Origin: Pseudomonas reinekei
Lineage (GTDB): Bacteria; Pseudomonadota; Gammaproteobacteria; Pseudomonadales; Pseudomonadaceae
NCBI RefSeq assembly: GCF_001945365.1
Contig: NZ_MSTQ01000011.1
Span: forward strand, 1-64,000
Length of the DNA stretch: 64,000 nt
Direction: 5' to 3'
The notes under the pieces were generated by a model, which was not told the origin of the DNA, did no database searches, and saw only the letters and a list, made by a program, of their open reading frames with translations. This document shows positions 26,838-35,003 of the stretch, piece after piece (position 1 is the first letter of the stretch; every line of letters begins with the position of its first letter). The position numbers and the translations under genes are program-made.

Positions 26838-26934
26838 CTTTCTCAAATGCGCCTTGCGGGGTTGAGAGGGTTTTGCTAGAGGGGGTGGTCCCTCGCCACA
26901 AAAGCCTTCCTGTCATTTCGAAAGCCAGAAACGC

Positions 26935-26958
26935 AAAAACCCGCTTTCGCGGGTTTTT
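26935..26958 (-). terminator. Terminator of the distal tRNA-Leu gene
   Basis: Stem CCCGC/GCGGG with a TTTC loop flanked by five A and five T, 34 bases past the tRNA end on the minus strand. Confidence 0.75.
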
Positions 26959-26991
26959 GTGAAATTCAAGGTCGTAACCCTGAATCTGAAT

Positions 26992-27078
26992 TGGTGCCCA
27001 GAAGAAGACTCGAACTTCCACGACCTTGCGGTCACCAGCACCTGAAGCTGGCGTGTCTACCAATTTCACCATCTGGGC
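26992..27078 (-). tRNA. tRNA-Leu (anticodon CAG), copy 1
   Basis: An 87-base class II tRNA read on the minus strand, from GCCCAGAT to the encoded CCA end. The acceptor stem pairs GCCCAGA with TTCTGGGC-side bases. The anticodon arm is CCAGC-TTCAGGT-GCTGG, putting CAG at positions 34-36 to read CUG, a major leucine codon in this GC-rich genome. A long variable arm and the TTCGAGT T-loop are present. Confidence 0.95.
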
Positions 27079-27113
27079 AGTCATCTTCAGCGTTGCCGCT
27101 GTTGATGTGGCGC

Positions 27114-27142
27114 ACTATACGGAGAGCATTTTGATCTGTAAA
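27114..27142 (-). promoter_or_regulatory. Sigma-70 promoter of tRNA-Leu copy 1
   Basis: On the minus strand TTTACA (27142-27137) and TATAGT (27119-27114) are separated by exactly 17 bases. The GC-rich bases after the -10 fit a stringently controlled stable-RNA promoter. Confidence 0.75.
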
Positions 27143-27181
27143 CCCCTGATTTAAATTTAATAAATCAGAAACCCTGAATGC

Positions 27182-27205
27182 AAAAAACCCGCTTTCGCGG
27201 GTTTT
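27182..27205 (-). terminator. Terminator of the proximal tRNA-Leu gene
   Basis: The same CCCGC/GCGGG stem as at 26935, with six A on the plus strand giving a six-U run on the minus-strand RNA. It separates the two tRNA units. Confidence 0.78.
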
Positions 27206-27244
27206 GTGTGAGCCTTGAAATTGAACTAATCTCAAGCTCAAAAT

Positions 27245-27331
27245 TGGTGCCCAGAAGAAGACTCGAACTTCCACGACCTTGCGGTCACCAGCACCTGAAG
27301 CTGGCGTGTCTACCAATTTCACCATCTGGGC
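27245..27331 (-). tRNA. tRNA-Leu (anticodon CAG), copy 2
   Basis: An 87-base tRNA that appears identical to the copy at 26992-27078, with the same anticodon arm and encoded CCA. It has its own promoter and terminator, so the pair is a tandem duplication of a whole transcription unit about 253 bases long. Confidence 0.95.
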
Positions 27332-27366
27332 AGTATCGGCAACGTTGTCCGTCGTCGATGGCGCGC

Positions 27367-27395
27367 ACTATACGGAGCGTCTTTTTAACTGTAAA
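27367..27395 (-). promoter_or_regulatory. Sigma-70 promoter of tRNA-Leu copy 2
   Basis: TTTACA (27395-27390) and TATAGT (27372-27367) with a 17-base spacer on the minus strand. The -35, -10 and ~10 bases beyond are the same as for copy 1, while the spacer has diverged. Confidence 0.75.
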
Positions 27396-27556
27396 CCCCC
27401 GGGCTCAAAAAAACCTGGAAAATTTCGCCAGCGGTCTTCAAAACAGCTTTTCAGTCTCGATACAGGGCTCAAGAAGGGTCGTCTGAGCTTGAAATTTCCC
27501 GTTTCATTACGCCTATGCCAAACTAACCCGTATATAGACAAGGTGAAAACTCTCTA

Positions 27557-30184
27557 ATGGCCGATTGGCAGTCCCTCGATCCCGAGGCCGCTCGTGAAGC
27601 GGAAAAATATGAAAACCCCATTCCTAGCCGCGAACTGATCCTTCAGCATCTTGCTGATCGGGGTTCGCCTGCTAACCGCGAGCAGCTGGTTGAAGAGTTT
27701 GGTCTGACTACAGAAGACCAGATCGAAGCCCTGCGCCGCCGTCTGCGCGCCATGGAGCGCGATGCTCAACTCATTTACACCCGTCGCGGCACGTATGCGC
27801 CGGTGGACAAGCTCGACCTGATCCTCGGCCGCATCAGCGGTCACCGTGATGGTTTCGGCTTCCTGGTGCCGGACGACGGCAGTGACGACCTGTTCATGAG
27901 CCCGGCGCAAATGCGTCTGGTGTTCGACGGTGACCGTGCCCTGGCCCGTGTTTCCGGCCTGGACCGTCGTGGTCGCCGCGAAGGCATGATCGTCGAAGTG
28001 GTGTCCCGCGCTCACGAAACCATCGTCGGTCGCTACTTCGAAGAGGGCGGCATCGGTTTTGTCGTTGCCGACAACCCGAAGATCCAGCAGGAAGTGCTGG
28101 TGACGCCGGGCCGCAACGCCAATGCGCAGATCGGTCAGTTCGTTGAAGTGAAGATTACCCACTGGCCAACACCACGCTTCCAGCCGCAAGGCGACGTGGT
28201 CGAGGTTGTGGGTAACTACATGGCGCCGGGCATGGAAATCGATGTTGCCCTGCGCACCTACGACATTCCCCACGTCTGGCCTGATGCCGTGCTCAAGGAA
28301 GCCGGCAAGCTCAAGCCGGAAGTCGAAGAGAAAGACAAAGAGAAGCGCATCGACCTGCGTCATCTGCCGTTCGTCACCATCGACGGCGAAGATGCCCGCG
28401 ACTTCGATGACGCGGTCTACTGTGAGGCCCGTCCAGGCAAGCTGCGTCTGTTCTCCGGTGGCTGGAAACTGTACGTGGCGATTGCCGACGTCTCCAGCTA
28501 CGTGAAACTCGGTTCGGCACTGGATGCCGAGGCCCAGGTTCGCGGCAACTCGGTGTACTTCCCCGAGCGCGTGATCCCGATGCTGCCTGAGCAGTTGTCC
28601 AACGGCCTTTGCTCGCTGAACCCGCAAGTCGATCGTCTGGCCATGGTTTGCGAGATGACCATCTCCAAATCCGGCGAAATGACCGACTACTGCTTCTATG
28701 AAGCGGTGATCCACTCCCATGCGCGCCTGACCTACAACAAAGTCAGCGCCATGCTGGAAACGCCGAAAGCCACCGAGGCGCGCAAGCTGCGTGGCGAGTA
28801 CACCGACGTCGTTCCGCACCTCAAGCAGTTGTATTCGTTGTACAAGGTGTTGCTGGCGGCCCGTCATGTACGTGGCGCGATCGATTTTGAAACCCAGGAA
28901 ACCCGGATCATCTTCGGCTCCGAGCGCAAGATCGCCGAAATCCGTCCGACCGTACGCAACGATGCCCACAAGCTGATCGAGGAATGCATGCTGGCGGCCA
29001 ACGTGGCCACTGCCGAGTTCCTGAAAAAACATGAAATTCCTGCGCTGTACCGTGTGCACGATGGTCCGCCACCGGAGCGTCTGGAAAAACTGCGCGCGTT
29101 CCTTGGCGAGCTGGGCCTGTCCCTGCACAAAGGCAAGGACGGCCCGTCGCCGAAGGATTACCAGGCGCTGCTGGCCGGTATCAAGGATCGTCCGGATTTC
29201 CACCTGATCCAGACCGTCATGCTGCGTTCGTTGAGCCAGGCGGTGTACAGCGCTGATAACCAGGGCCACTTCGGCCTCAATTATGAAGCTTACACCCACT
29301 TCACCTCGCCGATCCGCCGCTACCCGGACTTGCTCACGCACCGGGCGATTCGCAGCGTCATCCATTCGAAACAGGACACCCCGCACGTTCGCCGTGCCGG
29401 TGCGATGACCATTCCGAAGGCGCGCATCTACCCGTACGACGAAGCGGCCCTGGAGCAACTCGGCGAGCAGTGCTCGATGAGCGAGCGCCGTGCCGACGAA
29501 GCGACCCGCGATGTGGTGAACTGGCTCAAGTGCGAGTTCATGAAGGATCGCGTGGGCGAATCGTTCCCGGGTGTGATCACCGCAGTGACCGGGTTTGGTC
29601 TGTTCGTCGAACTGACCGATATCTACGTCGAAGGCCTGGTGCACGTCACCGCGCTGCCGGGTGATTACTACCACTTCGATCCTGTGCATCACCGCCTGGC
29701 GGGTGAGCGTACGGGGCGCAGCTTCCGCTTGGGCGACACCGTTGAAGTGCGGGTCATGCGCGTCGACCTCGACGAACGCAAGATCGACTTCGAGATGGCT
29801 GAAAAAACCATCAGTGCGCCGATCGGTCGCAAAAAGCGCGGCACCGAAAGCGCTGCGCCTGCTGCAAAAACAGCCGCAGAACCGGCGCCGGCTAAAACCG
29901 GTCGTCGTCCAGCGAAGGAAAAGGCTGTCGAGGCCTATCGTCCGAGCGATGCCGCGGCGAAAAACGCCGAAGTGCGCAAAAGTCGTGAAATGAAACAGGC
30001 GTTGCTGGCCGGTGCGAAAAGCGGCGGTAAAGCGGCGTCTGGGGGAAAGACCGGACGGTCGACGCCTGAAAAGGCCGTCGGCGGCAAGCCAGCCAAACCG
30101 AGTAAACATCGTAAAGGCCCGCCAAAAGCGGGCTCGGCCCCAGCCAAAAGCGGCGGGGCGCGTAAACCTAAGGCCAAGCCATGA
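27557..30184 (+). CDS. rnr: Exoribonuclease R
   Basis: An 875-residue processive 3'-5' exonuclease that can unwind structured RNA. It has an N-terminal helix-turn-helix region, two cold-shock/OB domains (RISGHRDGFGFLVPD), the RNB catalytic domain with the magnesium-binding TIDGEDARDFDDAVYC at about 274-289, an S1 domain (GVITAVTGFGLFVEL) and a long Lys/Ala-rich basic tail from about 755 on. The stop overlaps the rlmB start by four bases. The tail is encoded by repetitive AAA/GCC codons. Confidence 0.97.
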   Translation: MADWQSLDPEAAREAEKYENPIPSRELILQHLADRGSPANREQLVEEFGLTTEDQIEALRRRLRAMERDAQLIYTRRGTYAPVDKLDLILGRISGHRDGFGFLVPDDGSDDLFMSPAQMRLVFDGDRALARVSGLDRRGRREGMIVEVVSRAHETIVGRYFEEGGIGFVVADNPKIQQEVLVTPGRNANAQIGQFVEVKITHWPTPRFQPQGDVVEVVGNYMAPGMEIDVALRTYDIPHVWPDAVLKEAGKLKPEVEEKDKEKRIDLRHLPFVTIDGEDARDFDDAVYCEARPGKLRLFSGGWKLYVAIADVSSYVKLGSALDAEAQVRGNSVYFPERVIPMLPEQLSNGLCSLNPQVDRLAMVCEMTISKSGEMTDYCFYEAVIHSHARLTYNKVSAMLETPKATEARKLRGEYTDVVPHLKQLYSLYKVLLAARHVRGAIDFETQETRIIFGSERKIAEIRPTVRNDAHKLIEECMLAANVATAEFLKKHEIPALYRVHDGPPPERLEKLRAFLGELGLSLHKGKDGPSPKDYQALLAGIKDRPDFHLIQTVMLRSLSQAVYSADNQGHFGLNYEAYTHFTSPIRRYPDLLTHRAIRSVIHSKQDTPHVRRAGAMTIPKARIYPYDEAALEQLGEQCSMSERRADEATRDVVNWLKCEFMKDRVGESFPGVITAVTGFGLFVELTDIYVEGLVHVTALPGDYYHFDPVHHRLAGERTGRSFRLGDTVEVRVMRVDLDERKIDFEMAEKTISAPIGRKKRGTESAAPAAKTAAEPAPAKTGRRPAKEKAVEAYRPSDAAAKNAEVRKSREMKQALLAGAKSGGKAASGGKTGRSTPEKAVGGKPAKPSKHRKGPPKAGSAPAKSGGARKPKAKP

Positions 30185-30948
30185 GTCAGTTGGAAAAGAT
30201 CTACGGCGTACATGCTGTAGAAGCGTTGCTGCGTCACCACCCGAAACGCGTCAAGCAGATCTGGTTGGCTGAAGGTCGCGGTGATCCGCGCGTGCAGACG
30301 TTGATCGAGCTGGCCAACGAAAATCGTGTCCAGGTGGGTCAGGCCGAACGCCGCGAGATGGACGCCTGGGTTGAAGGCGTGCACCAGGGTGTGGTGGCAG
30401 AGGTGAGTCCGAGCCAGGTCTGGGGCGAGGCGATGCTTGACGAGCTGCTCGATCGCACCGAAGGCGCGCCGCTGTTGCTGGTGCTCGACGGCGTGACCGA
30501 CCCGCACAACCTTGGCGCCTGCCTGCGCTCTGCCGATGCGGCCGGAGCGCTGGCGGTAATTGTGCCAAAGGACAAGTCGGCAACCTTGACTCCGGTTGTA
30601 CGAAAAGTCGCTTGTGGTGCTGCGGAAGTGATTCCGCTGGTGGCTGTGACCAACCTCGCGCGCACCCTGGAAAAACTCCAGCAGCGCGGGTTGTGGGTTG
30701 TCGGTACGGCGGGGGAGGCCGAGGTCAGCCTTTATGACCAGGACCTGACCGGCCCGACCATTCTGATCATGGGTGCTGAAGGCAAGGGCATGCGTCGCTT
30801 GACTCGCGAACATTGCGACTATCTGGTGAACCTGCCGATGGCTGGTAGCGTCAGCAGTCTCAATGTTTCGGTGGCCACTGGTGTTTGCCTGTTCGAAGCA
30901 CAGCGCCAGCGTGGCGCCAAAGCCAAGGCTGCCGCCAAAAAAGCCTGA
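30181..30948 (+). CDS. rlmB: 23S rRNA (guanosine-2251-2'-O)-methyltransferase RlmB
   Basis: A 255-residue SpoU-family methyltransferase with a trefoil-knot fold. The N-terminal substrate-binding domain opens EKIYGVHAVEALLRHHP. The three SpoU motifs follow: LVLDGVTDPHNLGACLRSADAAG, MGAEGKGMRRL and NLPMAGSVSSLNVSVATGV. It is translationally coupled to rnr, as in many gammaproteobacteria. Confidence 0.96.
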   Translation: MSQLEKIYGVHAVEALLRHHPKRVKQIWLAEGRGDPRVQTLIELANENRVQVGQAERREMDAWVEGVHQGVVAEVSPSQVWGEAMLDELLDRTEGAPLLLVLDGVTDPHNLGACLRSADAAGALAVIVPKDKSATLTPVVRKVACGAAEVIPLVAVTNLARTLEKLQQRGLWVVGTAGEAEVSLYDQDLTGPTILIMGAEGKGMRRLTREHCDYLVNLPMAGSVSSLNVSVATGVCLFEAQRQRGAKAKAAAKKA

Positions 30949-30963
30949 TCCGGTTGTTGTCCC

Positions 30964-31053
30964 TGTGGGAGCGAGCCTGCTCGCGATAGCGGTGTAATAT
31001 TCGGCATCAATGTTGAATATTAAGTCGCCATTGCGAGCAGGCTCGCTCCCACA
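30964..31053. repeat. REP pair (BIME), TGTGGGAGCGAGCCTGCTCGC type
   Basis: Two inverted 21-base REP arms, perfectly complementary, about 48 bases apart, between rlmB and the rpsF promoter. The same arms recur near 44.3, 51.0 and 63.5 kb. Confidence 0.88.
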
Positions 31054-31105
31054 GTGCTTTGTGGTGTGGCTTGAATGGTGACTGTTCAAATAATCACCAA
31101 TTACC

Positions 31106-31134
31106 TTGCGCCTGTCTCGCCCCTTCTCTACAAT
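31106..31134 (+). promoter_or_regulatory. Candidate promoter of the rpsF operon
   Basis: TTGCGC and TACAAT with a 17-base spacer, giving a leader of about 110 bases before rpsF. Confidence 0.55.
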
Positions 31135-31140
31135 TGCGCC

Positions 31141-31252
31141 CCTTGCTGTGATGGCAGGCACCCACGTGTCTAGCGTCCTCAAGTCCATAAGTGTCATTCA
31201 CTCCTTGTCTGACCGCTTTTGAGCGGCAGGCTACAACCCGTAAGGAGCATTC
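31141..31252 (+). promoter_or_regulatory. rpsF mRNA leader, possible S6:S18 autoregulatory region
   Basis: The leader contains a short hairpin CCGC-TTTTGA-GCGG at about 31212-31225 followed by CAGGCTACAACCCG and the ribosome site. S6:S18 feedback on rpsF leaders is known in several bacteria, but I cannot confirm the consensus motif here. Confidence 0.3.
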
Positions 31253-31675
31253 ATGCGTCATTACGAAATCATCTTTTTGGTCCACCCGGATCAAAGCGAG
31301 CAAGTCGGCGGCATGGTTGAGCGTTACACCAAGCTGATCGAAGAAGACGGCGGCAAAATCCACCGTCTGGAAGATTGGGGCCGTCGTCAACTGGCCTACG
31401 CAATCAACAATGTTCACAAGGCTCACTACGTGATGCTGAACGTTGAGTGCACTGGCAAGGCCCTGGCCGAGCTGGAAGACAACTTCCGCTACAACGATGC
31501 AGTGATCCGTAACCTGGTCATCCGTCGCGAAGAAGCCGTTACCGGCCAATCCGAGATGCTCAAGGCTGAAGAAAACCGCAGTGAGCGCCGTGAGCGTCGC
31601 GACCGTCCTGAGCACGAAGGCGCTGAAAGCGCTGACAGTGATGACAGCGACAACAGCGATAACGCTGACGAGTAA
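31253..31675 (+). CDS. rpsF: 30S ribosomal protein S6
   Basis: A 140-residue ribosomal protein that pairs with S18 on the platform of the small subunit. MRHYEIIFLVHPDQSEQV opens the ferredoxin-like fold; LEDWGRRQLAYAI and NVECTGKALAELE follow. The acidic C-terminal tail (Asp/Ser/Asn-rich) is where RimK can add glutamates in gammaproteobacteria. The gene is preceded by TAAGGAG. Confidence 0.97.
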   Translation: MRHYEIIFLVHPDQSEQVGGMVERYTKLIEEDGGKIHRLEDWGRRQLAYAINNVHKAHYVMLNVECTGKALAELEDNFRYNDAVIRNLVIRREEAVTGQSEMLKAEENRSERRERRDRPEHEGAESADSDDSDNSDNADE

Positions 31676-31703
31676 TCCACGGACCTTTTAAGGAGCCTAT
31701 CAA

Positions 31704-31934
31704 ATGGCACGTTTCTTCCGTCGTCGTAAATTCTGCCGCTTCACCGCTGAAGACGTGAAAGAGATCGATTACAAAGATCTCAACACTCTGAAAGCCTACG
31801 TATCCGAGACCGGCAAAATCGTTCCAAGCCGCATCACCGGTACCAAAGCTCGTTATCAGCGTCAGCTGGCCACCGCTATCAAGCGCGCCCGCTTCCTGGC
31901 CCTGCTGGCCTACACCGACAGCCACGGCCGCTGA
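31704..31934 (+). CDS. rpsR: 30S ribosomal protein S18
   Basis: A 76-residue, strongly basic ribosomal protein ([17 protein letters not shown], then [28 protein letters not shown]) that binds S6 and 16S rRNA. The length is standard. It lies 28 bases after rpsF with an AAGGAG site. Confidence 0.97.
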
Positions 31935-31970
31935 GACCGGGCAGTCGACTCGTAGCAAAGGATTGAATGT

Positions 31971-32864
31971 ATGCGTGCCTTGGCTGAGTTCATCATGCGG
32001 GGCCGCGTGCAGGCCACTCTGGTAGTGGCTGGATGTGCGGCATTGCCGTTGTTGTATTGGTTGGGTGCTGCCGCTGGATGCCTTGTGCTCCTGCGGCGCG
32101 GATTGAAGGACGCCCTGGGCGTTCTTGCTCTGGGACTGCTGCCGGCATTGCTCTGGTGGCTTTACTCCGACGACCCACGGGCACTTCTGGTGCTGCTGGG
32201 ATCGGCGAGCCTTGCGTTGGTTTTGCGCGCAAGCGAGTCCTGGAACCGCGTGCTGCTGGTCAGCATAGCGATGGGAGTGGTGTTTTCAGTGGTGTTGGGG
32301 ACGGCTTTTGGTCCCCAGATCGAGATGCTGGCGCAGGCTTTGATAAAAGTCATGCCGTCGCTACTCGGTGACGTTTACCAGAAGTTATCGGTAGACGAAC
32401 AAACGCGTTTCGCGTCCCTGATTGCACCGGTCCTGACCGGCCTGATTGCGGCTTTGTTGCAAATCGTCAGCTTGTTGAGCCTGCTTGTCGGGCGCTACTG
32501 GCAGGCGTTGTTGTACAACCCGGGTGGTTTTGGTCGCGAGTTTCGCGCCATCCGCTTCCCGCTGTTGCCGGCGATGTTGCTGCTGGCGTGCATGCTTCTG
32601 GGACCGAACCTCGGTTCACAGATGGCCATGTTGACGCCGTTGTGCAGCGTACCGCTGGTGTTCGCCGGGCTGGCCCTGATTCACGGGCTGGTGGCGCAAA
32701 AGCGACTGGCCAGATTCTGGCTGGTGGGGATGTACGTCACGCTGTTGCTGTTCATGCAGCTGATCTATCCGTTGCTGGTGGTCTTGGCCATCGTCGACAG
32801 CCTGATTGATTTTCGCGGTCGTTCGGCACCGAAAGATGCCGATAGCGCGAACGGTGAAGGTTAA
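31971..32864 (+). CDS. DUF2232-like polytopic membrane protein
   Basis: A 297-residue hydrophobic protein with about eight predicted membrane helices and a short polar C-terminus. It resembles the YybS/DUF2232 family found between rpsR and rplI in Pseudomonas and relatives. No catalytic motif is visible. Some DUF2232 proteins resemble S-components of ECF vitamin transporters, but no ECF partner is here. Its fixed place inside a ribosomal-protein operon suggests growth-linked expression. Function unknown. Confidence 0.8.
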   Translation: MRALAEFIMRGRVQATLVVAGCAALPLLYWLGAAAGCLVLLRRGLKDALGVLALGLLPALLWWLYSDDPRALLVLLGSASLALVLRASESWNRVLLVSIAMGVVFSVVLGTAFGPQIEMLAQALIKVMPSLLGDVYQKLSVDEQTRFASLIAPVLTGLIAALLQIVSLLSLLVGRYWQALLYNPGGFGREFRAIRFPLLPAMLLLACMLLGPNLGSQMAMLTPLCSVPLVFAGLALIHGLVAQKRLARFWLVGMYVTLLLFMQLIYPLLVVLAIVDSLIDFRGRSAPKDADSANGEG

Positions 32865-32883
32865 AAGTTAAGAGGATTTTCAC

Positions 32884-33330
32884 ATGCAACTGATCCTTCT
32901 GGAAAAAGTCACCAACCTGGGCAACCTGGGTGACAAAGTGAACGTTAAGGCTGGTTACGGTCGTAACTACCTGCTGCCTTACGGCAAAGCTACCGCTGCG
33001 ACCCCAGCCAACCTGGCTGCGTTCGAAGAGCGTCGTGCCGAGCTGGAAAAAGCAGCAGCAGATCGTAAATCGTCGGCTGAAAGCCGCGCTGCCCAACTGG
33101 CAGAGCTGGAAGTGACCATCACTGCCACCGCTGGCGACGAAGGCAAGCTGTTCGGTTCGATCGGTACTCACGACATCGCTGACGCACTGACCGCCTCCGG
33201 CGTTGAAGTGCAGAAGAGCGAAGTTCGTCTGCCGAACGGCACCATCCGCAACGTAGGCGAATTCGACGTAGCCGTGCACCTGCACGCCGAAGTTGAAGCC
33301 ACCGTACGCGTTGTCGTGGTAGCAGCTTAA
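32884..33330 (+). CDS. rplI: 50S ribosomal protein L9
   Basis: A 148-residue ribosomal protein with the N-terminal domain MQLILLEKVTNLGNLGDKVNVKAGYGRNYLLP, a long central helix rich in Glu, Lys and Ala, and a C-terminal RNA-binding domain (GKLFGSIGTHDIADAL). It lies 19 bases after the membrane-protein gene and is preceded by AAGAGGA. Confidence 0.97.
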   Translation: MQLILLEKVTNLGNLGDKVNVKAGYGRNYLLPYGKATAATPANLAAFEERRAELEKAAADRKSSAESRAAQLAELEVTITATAGDEGKLFGSIGTHDIADALTASGVEVQKSEVRLPNGTIRNVGEFDVAVHLHAEVEATVRVVVVAA

Positions 33331-33375
33331 GCAGCACTTGTCGGCTGGCACCCTCGGGTGCTTGCCGGTAACATC

Positions 33376-33412
33376 GGGCACGATCCTGTTTACAGGTCGT
33401 GCCCTTTGTCTT
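33376..33412 (+). terminator. Terminator between rplI and dnaB
   Basis: Stem GGGCACGA/TCGTGCCC with an inner CCTG/CAGG helix, followed by TTTGTCTTT. It probably reduces read-through into dnaB. Confidence 0.65.
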
Positions 33413-33463
33413 TCTGGTAACTCCTGTTTTTCAATCCCTGTTTTTCTGAACAACCAAGTGGCC

Positions 33464-34861
33464 ATGAACGAAATTTCCGCTCCTGAGCAATACGATCTGC
33501 AAACCGCCGCGCTGAAGGTGCCGCCGCATTCCATCGAAGCCGAACAGGCTGTTCTCGGTGGTCTGATGCTGGACAACAACGCCTGGGAGCGCGTGCTCGA
33601 TCAAGTCTCCGACGGCGATTTCTATCGACATGACCACCGTCTGATTTTCCGTGCGATCGCCAAACTGGCCGATCAGAACATGCCGATCGACGTCGTGACC
33701 CTGTCCGAGCAACTGGATAAGGAAGGTCAGACGTCGCAAGTCGGCGGCCTCGGCTACCTCGGGGAGCTGGCGAAAAACACGCCATCGGTCGCCAACATCA
33801 AGGCTTATGCGCAAATCGTTCGCGAGCGGGCGACATTGCGCCAGTTGATCGGTATCAGCACCGAAATCGCCGACAGTGCGTTCAATCCGGAAGGCCGTAC
33901 AGCCGCCGAGATTCTTGACGAGGCTGAGCGCCAGATTTTCCAGATCGCCGAGGCCCGGCCAAAAACCGGTGGCCCGGTGGGTGTGAATGATCTGCTGACC
34001 AAAGCCATCGACCGTATCGACACACTGTTCAACACCGACAATGCCATTACCGGCCTGTCCACGGGCTATACCGACCTCGACGAGAAGACCAGCGGCTTGC
34101 AGCCGGCTGACCTGATCATCGTCGCCGGCCGTCCGTCCATGGGTAAAACCACCTTTGCGATGAACCTGGTGGAAAACGCCGTGTTGCGCAGCGAGAAGGC
34201 TGTTCTGGTTTACTCGCTGGAGATGCCAGGCGAATCGCTGATCATGCGTATGCTGTCGTCCCTCGGTCGTATCGATCAGACCAAGGTCCGTTCCGGTCAG
34301 CTTGAAGACGACGACTGGCCGCGCCTGACCTCGGCGGTCAACCTGCTCAACGACCGCAAGCTGTTCATCGACGATACCGCCGGCATCAGTCCGTCGGAAA
34401 TGCGCGCCCGAACCCGTCGTCTGGTGCGTGAGCACGGCGAAGTCGGCCTGATCATGATCGACTACCTGCAGTTGATGCAGATCCCGGGTTCCAGCGGTGA
34501 CAACCGGACCAACGAGATTTCCGAGATCTCCCGATCCCTGAAAGCCCTTGCCAAGGAATTCAACTGCCCGGTGGTGGCGTTGTCCCAGCTCAACCGTTCC
34601 CTGGAACAACGTCCCAATAAGCGCCCGGTGAACTCTGACTTGCGGGAATCCGGAGCGATCGAGCAGGACGCCGACGTGATCATGTTCGTGTACCGCGACG
34701 AGGTGTATCACCCGGAAACCGAGCACAAAGGCATTGCCGAAATCATCATCGGCAAGCAGCGGAACGGCCCGATCGGCTTTATCCGTCTGGCCTTTATCGG
34801 TAAGTACACGCGATTCGAAAACCTGGCGCCGGGTAGCTATAACTTCGACGACGACGAATAA
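33464..34861 (+). CDS. dnaB: Replicative DNA helicase DnaB
   Basis: A 465-residue hexameric 5'-3' helicase of the replication fork. The N-terminal collar domain opens KVPPHSIEAEQAVLGG. The RecA-like domain has Walker A GRPSMGKTT at about 222-230, YSLEMPGESL, the Walker B-region strand LIMIDYLQLM and the arginine-finger region (GAIEQDADVIMFVYRDEVY). The ATG at 33464 was chosen; an in-frame GTG two codons earlier is possible. No intein is present. Confidence 0.97.
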   Translation: MNEISAPEQYDLQTAALKVPPHSIEAEQAVLGGLMLDNNAWERVLDQVSDGDFYRHDHRLIFRAIAKLADQNMPIDVVTLSEQLDKEGQTSQVGGLGYLGELAKNTPSVANIKAYAQIVRERATLRQLIGISTEIADSAFNPEGRTAAEILDEAERQIFQIAEARPKTGGPVGVNDLLTKAIDRIDTLFNTDNAITGLSTGYTDLDEKTSGLQPADLIIVAGRPSMGKTTFAMNLVENAVLRSEKAVLVYSLEMPGESLIMRMLSSLGRIDQTKVRSGQLEDDDWPRLTSAVNLLNDRKLFIDDTAGISPSEMRARTRRLVREHGEVGLIMIDYLQLMQIPGSSGDNRTNEISEISRSLKALAKEFNCPVVALSQLNRSLEQRPNKRPVNSDLRESGAIEQDADVIMFVYRDEVYHPETEHKGIAEIIIGKQRNGPIGFIRLAFIGKYTRFENLAPGSYNFDDDE

Positions 34862-34878
34862 TTTAGCGTCCTGATGGG

Positions 34879-34906
34879 CCCTATCGCTGGCTTGCCAGCG
34901 ATAGGG
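34879..34906. repeat. Short REP palindrome after dnaB
   Basis: Perfect 13-base arms CCCTATCGCTGGC and complement around TT. It is a single REP hairpin that may also serve as the dnaB terminator. Confidence 0.75.
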
Positions 34907-34951
34907 CTACCGCAATTTCCGACCATGGCCGTCGGAATTGGTCAAAATTTG

Positions 34952-34960
34952 TGCTATATT
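34952..34960 (+). promoter_or_regulatory. Extended -10 promoter candidate for ygiQ
   Basis: TGCTATATT (TGn plus TATATT) lies 43 bases before the ygiQ start; no good -35 is visible. Confidence 0.4.
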
Positions 34961-35003
34961 CCGCGCCCGCGAAATTCAATGAAAGCCAACACCGGTTATC
35001 GAC

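Noticed and set aside
27554..30109. An 851-codon open frame antisense to rnr
   Set aside because: It mirrors rnr codon by codon in a GC-rich genome; the sequence is Arg/His/Val-rich without motifs, while rnr has all RNase R domains.
30964..31053. CRISPR-like spaced repeats
   Set aside because: Only two inverted arms per site, not direct repeats with regular spacers; they are REP pairs, and no cas genes are nearby.
33338..33463. A 42-codon N-terminal extension of DnaB
   Set aside because: It would cover the rplI terminator hairpin; the family N-terminus begins at the ATG at 33464.
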